Source: Adineta ricciae | Lineage: Eukaryota; Rotifera; Eurotatoria; Adinetida; Adinetidae | Assembly: GCA_905250025.1 (NCBI GenBank) | Contig: CAJNOJ010000186.1 | Span: 1 to 64,000 of the forward strand | Length of the DNA stretch: 64,000 bases | Direction: 5' to 3' | Shown here: one piece after another, positions 56,132-64,000 of the stretch | How positions within the stretch are numbered: the first letter of the stretch is position 1 | How the letters are laid out: the number at the start of each line of letters is the position of its first letter | The notes under the pieces: model-generated | Databases searched by the model: none | What the model was told of the DNA's origin: nothing | The model's input: only the letters and a program-made list of their open reading frames with translations | Translations under genes and position numbers: made by a program

Positions 56132-56450
56132 TTATGTTTTGAAATTTTTGGCAAAAAGATCAGCCGGCGAAGTGTACCGGATCCCAATGACGGCTATGGA
56201 AAGATTAACTTTCTCTTCCACAATGTATCGCACATTGATAATCTGTTTCAAAACTGAAATCGATGTCATAAATACAAACAGTAGGGCTGTTTTATCACTG
56301 GGAGTATGAATTGTCGATATTAATTTAGAAACAAGTCGGTGTCCATAAGTGGTAAGTAATGAATACTGCATGTATGGATTGATTGAGCGAAGCGCAGCTG
56401 GAATTGTTCGATAGACAAGTGAAGATCCTTTCTGTGAGCGATCAGTAAAG
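56132..56450 (-). pseudogene. Unidentified coding fragment
   Basis: A minus-strand frame open for about 105 codons, ending at 56132 and including LVYRTIPAALRSINPYMQY and a hydrophobic ALLFVFMTSISVL. It has no start or splice partner that I can support and no recognised family; it looks like the end of a decayed gene. Confidence 0.25.
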
Positions 56451-56702
56451 TCTTGCGATGTGTTTTATTCGACATCATTAACAAAGAGAAAATGCGAATA
56501 ATATAGAACTACGTATGTTTCGAAAATATGACAGGAATGATGCTTTTCAGCATCTGTAGACTATATTCATCATTGGTTTGTTTCTTAACTACAAGGAAAA
56601 AAACAAAGATTGTCACATCTACTATGAAAATGAATCATGTTTGCTGTATGACCGAAGTTGGCAGGTAACGCTGAATTTGTGGGTAAATGTTCGTGTGCTA
56701 GA

Positions 56703-59700
56703 TTAGTTGTTTAGTGATACTGGTTGTTCGTAAGAGAAAAAGCATAATGTGTTGTTGCGCAGTGATTTTCGATTACAATCGTCTTGTACTCCATTCCAAA
56801 CAAATTTTAGCGGAAGATCGGTCGCAGGACGAGTTTTTAAAGCTTTTCTTGGTCGAGCATCACTGGAAAACGGACACGGAGTGAATATGGCGGTTAGATT
56901 GATTTTTGTTTTCTCTTTTGCCAGATTTCTTGACTGGGGTTTATACTCTCGACATACCTTTTCGAAGATAATCCAGCTCTGCCTCATGCGTTTGGCAAAT
57001 TCGGATTGATATTTCTTGAGTTGCTCCTTAGAGTACGAAGAGCCACGTTGATCGTTCTTACCTTGAGATTTGGAACCGCGTGCTATATTCTTTTTCGGTT
57101 CACGGTCGCGCTTCGAGTCTTCAACCTTTTCCTTTTTGAGTTTGGGACCGACTGAGTCTTTGTGTGTCTTTTCACCTTTAGAATTCTTTAATTTATCGCT
57201 CTTCGCTGCTTTTCTAGCTGATTCTCTCAAATCTCTTTTCGTGTTTGGTAACAGATTCCATATCCAAGAATCTGGACTGACGCGGCCCGACAAATAGCTA
57301 TTTTGCAGTACGACATCAAGCACTGGAAATGGCGCATCATTAATATCGCCTGTGTACGTAAATGGATGAAGATTTAGTTTCGATAGTTTCTGCATAATTC
57401 CATCGATCCATTGTTTTAGCGACGATATGCCAAAATCATAGCGCACCATCTCGAGAACAATAGCACGTCGTTGTTCGTATTCTGGATCACTTGTATCAGC
57501 CGCTCGTGGCAGGAAAAAGGATCTATGATGTGCATTTTCCAGTAGATTTTCTCTCTCTTCGATCATGTCTTGAACATCTTTGATAAGATCTCGTCTTTCT
57601 TTGTCCTGTATTCTTCCTCTCTTGAACTTCATCAATTTCTGTGAATATTCTTCATAGATCGATCTGCGCTGCTTTGGAATTAATAGAAAATTCAAATGTG
57701 GATCCTTTCGAACATACTCCAAAACCGAATCTTCTCGTTGTTGACTCGATCTGATATTCTGGAACTATGAAACAATTCCAAGTTTACACTAACAACAAAA
57801 TTCTAAGAAGATCTACTTACAATTTTCAATAATAGCCTATCGAATTGTAAATTGAAATACTCCCGTGATCCGAAGAACGAGAAACAAGTCTCTTGATCTA
57901 TTATTTGCCGTAACGATCTGATCGGTTGACAGTATTCCACTTTAATTGGTATAATACTTTTGTGCTTTTCATAAGCACATCTAGCTTCGTCAATACAATT
58001 TTGATCTCGAAAATAATTTTCGCTTAAGCACAAGATAACTAAATTCGATCGTTCAATTTTTGATGAACTCTTGTCAGAAGAATCAGATCGCATCCAAACA
58101 AAAAAGCCTTCGTTGACCAGATGTGTTCGTAACTGTTCACATACTCTCGAATCTTCGAGCGCATAACTCAACACTATTTTGAAATTGTTCATAGCATTTG
58201 CAATTCGATTCTCCTCTGTTGACCCCCGAATTCGCATCAAGACATGGGTCAACCGATATTTTTCATAAGCTTGATTAACGTTAGTTATCGGACCAAACAA
58301 AACAAGTTGTTCGTGTTCATTCATTTGTGGTAGCACTGATATTTGACGACAGTATGAATAAAATCCGTTGATTGCATCTTGGTCCCATTCAGTGAAATCA
58401 TAGACTGTTCGACTACACATCGATCGTTCTAAGTAATGATTGATTTTCTGTTCACATTGAGTTAGATGCTGCTTGTTCGATGCAATCAGAGTAACAGTCG
58501 CTGCTGCAATAAAATAAATGATCAAAAAGCAGTGATTTTCTATATGAGTGCTGTAACTAGTCCTTACTTGACGTGGGACAGTAAAAATATCCGCAAGTTT
58601 TATCGTCAGTTTGGAGAGGCTGAACAATCTTCACAAAATGTTTGTATAGATTTTGTTGGTCTGGTAAAAATATGAAAGATACGTTGAGTAAAGTGGAATT
58701 GACTTGTCGAATGTGACAGAGAGTTTCATCGATCATCTCTTCGGCAATAGTTTGTTCATTATGAATTGAATCGGGCATGACAATTGCAATCGATAATGTC
58801 TCACGATTCGACCGTCTTTCAGCTTTGAGTATGTACTGAATCACATGAGACACAAACGTTCGAACGGATTCGCATAAGAGATCTTCATCGATCGACTTTC
58901 CAGGCAACGACCAATTAACGAAGAGAATCTTCTTGCAATTTAATCTTCCTGCGCTTGTTTCGGTGATAAATGGCATGGACTCGTCCTGATGTCTTCGATT
59001 AGATTTTGAAGGTTGTTCCTCTATATGACCTGCTCGCTCGATTAAGTGTTCTTTCAATCCTGAAGTCAGCGACGGAATGATAAAGACATCCGCCTAGAAT
59101 TGTATGTCATAGTCAGAGAATCTTTTAATGTTTTCCTATGCTTACTTGTTGGTCTGTGATGTCTGCAATTGAGACGGTTATAGCTCCTCTTTCAAATTTG
59201 GCTTCACATGCAAAGAATGGCAACGGAGCGGTTGACTCGTGTGTTAACGCAAGAAGTGCAGATTTCCCGGTCGATCTGCGCAACATTGGAAACGATCGGA
59301 AGTTTTTCTTCAGTTTAAATTTGCAATAACAATGACTGTTCTTTGCGAGGTATTCTATATGAGACATGGCCTTTTCCGCAATGTCATAGTAGAAACCATG
59401 TGTGTCAATGACAAGTCGATTGAAACTAGATAGCACAGTTTTTAGTCGAGATTCGACATCATTTGAGAGATAGGGTGGAGCGTAGAATACACGTCTTTCC
59501 AAATCGATTCTCACGCCAGAACTATTCAAATCTTTCTGGGTCATTTTCACTGCATTCGAACCAATTTGAATCAAACAATCGATCTAAACATGCGTAGTTC
59601 TCAAAAAATAAGGCCTTCAAAGAAATGGGAACATACTTCTGTTGTCGACAATTGACTGAATTTGTATTTATTCACTCGATATTTTCGAAATAAACTTTCG

Positions 59701-61181
59701 ACTTTAGATAGAAAGGAATTAACCATGTTTTTCTTTCCGAATATATCGATAACAGTTTGATCTGACCGCCTGATAGAGTTGCTCTTGGTAATTGTCACGA
59801 ATGTTTTGTTTTTCTGTTGGAATTTGGCGATTAAGTCATCGAATTCCATCTGATATTCTTTCCTTGCATAGATTTTCTCCTGTTGAATGATTCTGCAAGA
59901 GTCCACATCGAAATATTCAACTAGAAGGGAACTATCTATCTTGGAAAGAAACAATCTCTCTTGAGAAATGTGATTTTCAATAATATCATCGATCTCAGCA
60001 ATTCGATGAGAATTATTGAATTCATCATCATCAAAATAGACTATTTCTAACACTGCTGCATTTGTTTTATGCTGAAATGGAAGTGAAACATAAACATATC
60101 AAATTTGCTTTCCAGATTGAGCATACCGCTTTTGCTGGGATCGTGCTTATCCGACATATTGTGAACATTTGACATTCGTGATCGAGAATACGTTGCAGAA
60201 TGGAAAGAGCTGATGCATGGGAAAGACATTTCTTGACTATAAAGGGCTAAATATAGGTGGTAGGTGACATTTTGATGTTAACACTTTACCCTTTTGTTGT
60301 TTGTATGTTCGAATCTGCACTGTTTGAAATAATTTTTCGATGAAGTTGACAACTGTCTGGTATTGCTCTTCTGTTGCAGTGAAGTGAAGAACAAATTTCG
60401 TTGATGAGATTGCATCACCACACAATGCTTTTTTAACATCAATTGGGATGCTAATGGTTTTCTCTTTGACATATCCGAGGACATACGAAACAAACGATTG
60501 ATTTTCAAAGAATTGAGTCAGGTCGGTGTTATCAATCGGATACTCGTACTGACTCTTCTGATGTCCATTCTATATACAAATTGACATCTTGAAAATAAAA
60601 GTTTCCAAATAGAACTTACATGACCATTTTCATTTGGTTGAGATTGATGCGAACTCCTGATTGATGATGAATCACTCTCTTGTCTGAATAATAAAAGGAC
60701 ACTAGCCAAGTTATTAACAATTTAGTATGTTTTTACTAACTCATGCTTGGTCTTGCTTAGTTTTTGTTTGATCGGGAAGGAAGATGATGGATCAGGGTTT
60801 TTCGAGCTTGACCGTTTCTTTTTGTCTTTAATGATTACTGTTGTCGGTTGATTCTCATCATGCTGTGATGGTATTTTCGAATTCGCTTTTAGTTTTTTCA
60901 ACTCCCTCAGTTTTTCACGGAATCGGCTTTGAGCTCCAATAGTAGGTTTCACAGTTGTGCCATCATCAGCAAATTCAGAGAGTGCGTCCACGATCTGTTC
61001 GTCGGTTAAAGCTATCAGAGCGTTGCCATTTATATTCAGCTCTAATTAATAGATGAAATGATTGCAATCGGTGATCGCCAAATGAAAAAAAGCTTACTTT
61101 ACCTTGAAATCTTTTCATGTATCTCTTGAATCCATTCTCTTTCAACCAGCGATTGACTTGGCCTACGGTCCAGTTAGCCAT
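56703..61181 (-). CDS. SAM / KH-like / degenerate macrodomain / TIR protein
   Basis: Ten exons: 61103-61181, 60741-61041, 60620-60683, 60290-60569, 60127-60246, 59637-60055, 59146-59583, 58568-59093, 57821-58503 and 56703-57764; phases agree throughout and give 1323 residues. Order of parts: SAM domain (1-65, WTVGQVNRWLKENGF); basic Ser-rich linker; KH-like segments (about 150-240 and 285-530) of the type seen in PARP14-like proteins; a macrodomain-like region (about 540-740, ITVSIADITDQQADVFIIPS, later TSAGRLNCKK) that lacks the NAAN and Gly-rich ADP-ribose loops; a TIR domain (about 850-970, KIVLSYALED..GFFVWM..IIPIKVEY) with Glu915 where NAD-cleaving TIRs have the catalytic Glu; and a Lys-rich C-terminal region. 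Likely an NAD+-linked innate-immune or stress signalling protein; inference. Confidence 0.8.
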
Positions 61182-62031
61182 AACCTATCGCGTAAAAATG
61201 TTTATTAACCTGAAATGAAAGAAATCTGAGTGAGGATGTAGTGCACTGCAAAGCAACTGAATTTTTGTTGTTTCATTCTCCAATGATTAAGAGTTCTCTC
61301 TTAGACATATTATTCGCATGGTTTTTTCCAACTTGTCACTATTATTCCGCACAAAAATTCAATAAAAAAATTTCAATCATAAAATTTTGTTATATTCCTC
61401 GTTCGCTTCTTGTCAAATAAACTTTCAATCAAGCAAAAACACACCACTTTCCATATGCCAGTGATTTATTGTTATTGCTTCCTACTCTCTCTACTTGGTA
61501 AATTTTCGATCGGCAAATAGAAATTTGTTATTACTTTTCTTCGCTACATCTGCTTTTTTACGACACTCAAAAGAAATTCATTCCGAGAAGAGTACAGCGT
61601 AGAGAAGTGATTGAAAGCAAGTACAAATAAACTGTAGTATGTAAATACTTCACTCTATTTCAAACGAGCCCGACAAACACTTTTCATCACAAATTGCCAG
61701 AACAAAATTTTATACAAATACTTACGTACCACAATCCAAAGACTAAACTACGAGGTAGGGCTTATACTGATGAAACTGAATCGAATTATACTCCTCTTCG
61801 ACGTTGTAATCAATCCATGATTTACGGCGAAAATATGCAACATAAGTGTTTGATTCCCGTGTGATAAAAATCTTATGTTACATATTTACTGAGTACATAT
61901 ATGCATGTGAAACTCCATTTGATTATGATACGAAAACTTTTGTTGAAAGATGTATCTAATCGGAGGTCACTGAAGTATAATTCTTCACACGCTCTCAAAT
62001 ACAATTCTAATTATGATTTGTAGATTGATCA
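61182..62031. other. Shared divergent promoter region of the SAM-domain gene pair
   Basis: 850 bp between two head-to-head paralogues. No gene seen. The orphan 3' splice site at 62022-62023, 8 bp before the plus-strand ATG, suggests trans-splicing of that mRNA. Confidence 0.5.
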
Positions 62032-64000
62032 ATGGCGAGCTGGACTTTAGAAGAAGTGCTCGAATGGTTGGAAACCAATGGTTTTGAACGGTATACACAA
62101 ACTTTTATAAGTAAGTTACTTCGGTTATACTGTCATATTTGACTTCGTTACTATAGATGAAGATATTGACGGCGCAGCATTGCTGGGGTTGTGTGAAGAT
62201 GATATTGTGAAATTGCTCGCGACGGTCGACGAAAACGGAAGAAGACGAAATGCAACGCTGAGAACACGACGGAAGTTTTTGGCTAAGTTGGAAGAATGTA
62301 AATCGCTTGCCAATGAGAAGCAGAGTCAGCAAAGATTCCAAAATAAGTAATTAACTAATTGATTGATTGCTGATCACTCTCTATAATGTTATCTTTCTCC
62401 ACAGCGGAATGGTAAATGGAATATTGCACACAACTATGAGCAACAAGGAACACAGGTACTTAGTAAAATAGAGATTTAAAAGCTTGTTTTTTCCCCCCAA
62501 GGCATGAAATATCATTCTGATACTCTAGTTCATTTCCTCAATCCACCGGCAAAACAACTGATGATTCGAAATCATACTCCAAATTACTCATTGTTGATTC
62601 GGCAAGTACAACAATGAAGTTTTTTCGGAGTGAATTGATCTGTGAGTATTTAACAAATTATTTATCAACAACCTTTGATGTCAAGTGCGACATCCCCATA
62701 ATCACTCTTCCCGTTCCAACGAACGACTTATCCGTTCGACTATTTGGCATGCAACAAAATGTACTAACTGCTTACAGTAATCTCCGATCATTGTTCACTA
62801 CAATATGCACTCGAGTTTTCAATGAAGAAAACACAAACCCAAAAGGTTAGTAGATCATCAGTACATTCACAAAGAATCCATGTCGTTTGTTTCATCCTAC
62901 AGTAATCAGATGGTCCAAGAATATTTATTGTGATTCAGCTGTTGTTGTCTTGCAAAAAATCTTCCTCGGCAAGCGCATCTTGACTGTATGGGAGAAAACT
63001 AGTCTTCTATCTGGGTACTACATCGTGTATTACCTTTCTGGAAGTCAAGAAGCCAGTGTCATCGAAAACTCCATCGAACATGCTTTAAATCATGAGATAT
63101 CTTTCGTCAAAGATATAATCGTATCGAATGTTCGCGGAAAGTATCAGAGTGAATTGAATGAATTCGTCAATAGCCGGAAAAACGAGCAGCGAACAAGTCA
63201 ACCCATGACTATCATTTCCTATCAGTCTCCATTTCAAACAGATATGAAAATTAGTCTTTTCGGTATGAAAGAAACGGTTCACGTGGTAAAGAAACAGTTA
63301 AAACTACTCGTACATAAACATCAGACAAAAACAACAGTACTCAATCTGGATTCGCAACAGGTAGGATACAATGAAAGCATTGTGACAGTCAATATAATGC
63401 TTCTGGTTTTAGCGTGAATATCTATTGAACAACTGCGGTTCTTCTTTGAAACAAATTGAGTTAAATTATGAAGAAGACAATGTGAAAATACAAATTCGTG
63501 AAGATTCGTTCATTTCGCCTCAATATCTTGTGAAAATCATCAAACAATTGATTCAGTCGATGATTTTTCAAACAGTCAATCTAACTTTTAAATCCCTCGA
63601 AAATGTATTTCACTTGACCGATCAAGATCGTTTACAGTTACATGGCCTAGCCAGAAATCACAACTGTGAAATCGATAATATTCTAGTAGATACGCAAGAA
63701 GAACTTATCAGTTTACCCAAAGGAAAGATTTCAATGAGGTCCGAGAAATCAAGTCAATCCTGCTCGACATTGTTTGTACCAAGAGCTATCTCTATAGCAA
63801 ACAAAACATTAGAAATTCAAAGACCAGATCGTTTCAAAGCTGATGTGATCATACTATCAACTGCCGAGGATTGTGTGCAAAACAAAATCGAACCAAAGGG
63901 TCAGCATGGATACTTTCAAACAAATACAGGTCAGAAGCTTCTCTATCTATCATGGTCGCCTCCTCAAATCAAGCATTACAACAATCAATCAGAAATTCTT
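62032..64000 (+). CDS. SAM / KH-like / degenerate macrodomain protein (3' end outside window)
   Basis: Six exons so far: 62032-62110, 62157-62346, 62405-62455, 62529-62845, 62903-63360 and 63413-64000 (open at the window end), 561 residues visible. Residues 1-80 are a SAM domain (MASWTLEEVLEWLETNGFER). KH-like alpha/beta segments follow (SKLLIVDSAS and the DMKISLFGMKETVHVVKKQL block). The visible end begins a macrodomain-like region (FKADVIILSTAED, then KLLYLSWSPP) parallel to ADVFIIPS and KILFVNWSLP in the minus-strand gene. The first exon is 79 bp ending in phase 1 in both genes, which supports common descent by inverted duplication. Whether a TIR domain follows lies outside the window. Confidence 0.78.

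Overview
The window is nuclear DNA of a small-genome invertebrate, most likely a bdelloid rotifer (Adineta/Rotaria type). The pointers are AT-rich DNA, GT-AG introns of mostly 49-60 bp, dense genes on both strands, many single-exon genes of bacterial or fungal flavour (cyanase, M23 peptidase, tautomerase, MFS and OPT transporters), a rhodopsin-type GPCR array, R-S-E ADP-ribosyltransferases, and 3' splice sites just upstream of start codons that have no donor (spliced-leader trans-splicing). The species call is inference.

Layout. 1-3.1 kb: 5' part of an ankyrin/WWE-like/coiled-coil gene. 3.3-5.7 kb: a p24/TMED cargo receptor, a short-chain dehydrogenase and a cis-CaaD-like tautomerase. 6.1-18.9 kb: a GPCR array (three intact genes, one pseudogene, one 3' relic) interrupted by a membrane ADP-ribosyltransferase (ART) and by a roughly 0.95-kb foldback inverted repeat flanked by decayed cysteine-rich peptide genes. 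21.5-34.9 kb: a conserved intron-rich block with an unknown small protein, EXOC4/Sec8, IER3IP1/Yos1, LIN7, taxilin, an ADP-ribosylglycohydrolase fused to a SAM domain, and PRC1/Ase1. 34.9-40.6 kb: sparse, with a hairpin cluster, a Ser/Thr-rich membrane protein, cyanase and a broken P-loop GTPase. 40.6-47.7 kb: ankyrin-ART, a non-receptor tyrosine kinase and ART-TPR. 47.7-55.9 kb: a putatively lipid-anchored unknown protein, an oligopeptide transporter relic, a secreted M23 peptidase and an MFS transporter. 56.7-64 kb: two divergent paralogous SAM genes with KH-like and degenerate macrodomain regions; the complete one also carries a TIR domain.

A recurring theme is NAD+/ADP-ribose chemistry. 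Three R-S-E ARTs can add ADP-ribose and an ADP-ribosylglycohydrolase can remove it. WWE-like and macro-like modules are the type that read it. The TIR domain keeps the glutamate used by NAD-cleaving TIRs. The SAM domain links the hydrolase to the SAM/macro/TIR pair. The modules are visible in the sequence; a joint signalling or innate-immune role is inference.

Sec8, IER3IP1 and LIN7 are packed with gaps of 119 and 55 bp. Each has an orphan 3' splice site before its ATG, and the first clear AATAAA follows LIN7, which suggests a trans-spliced operon. Exon boundaries below were placed by eye from splice signals, reading frame and family resemblance.
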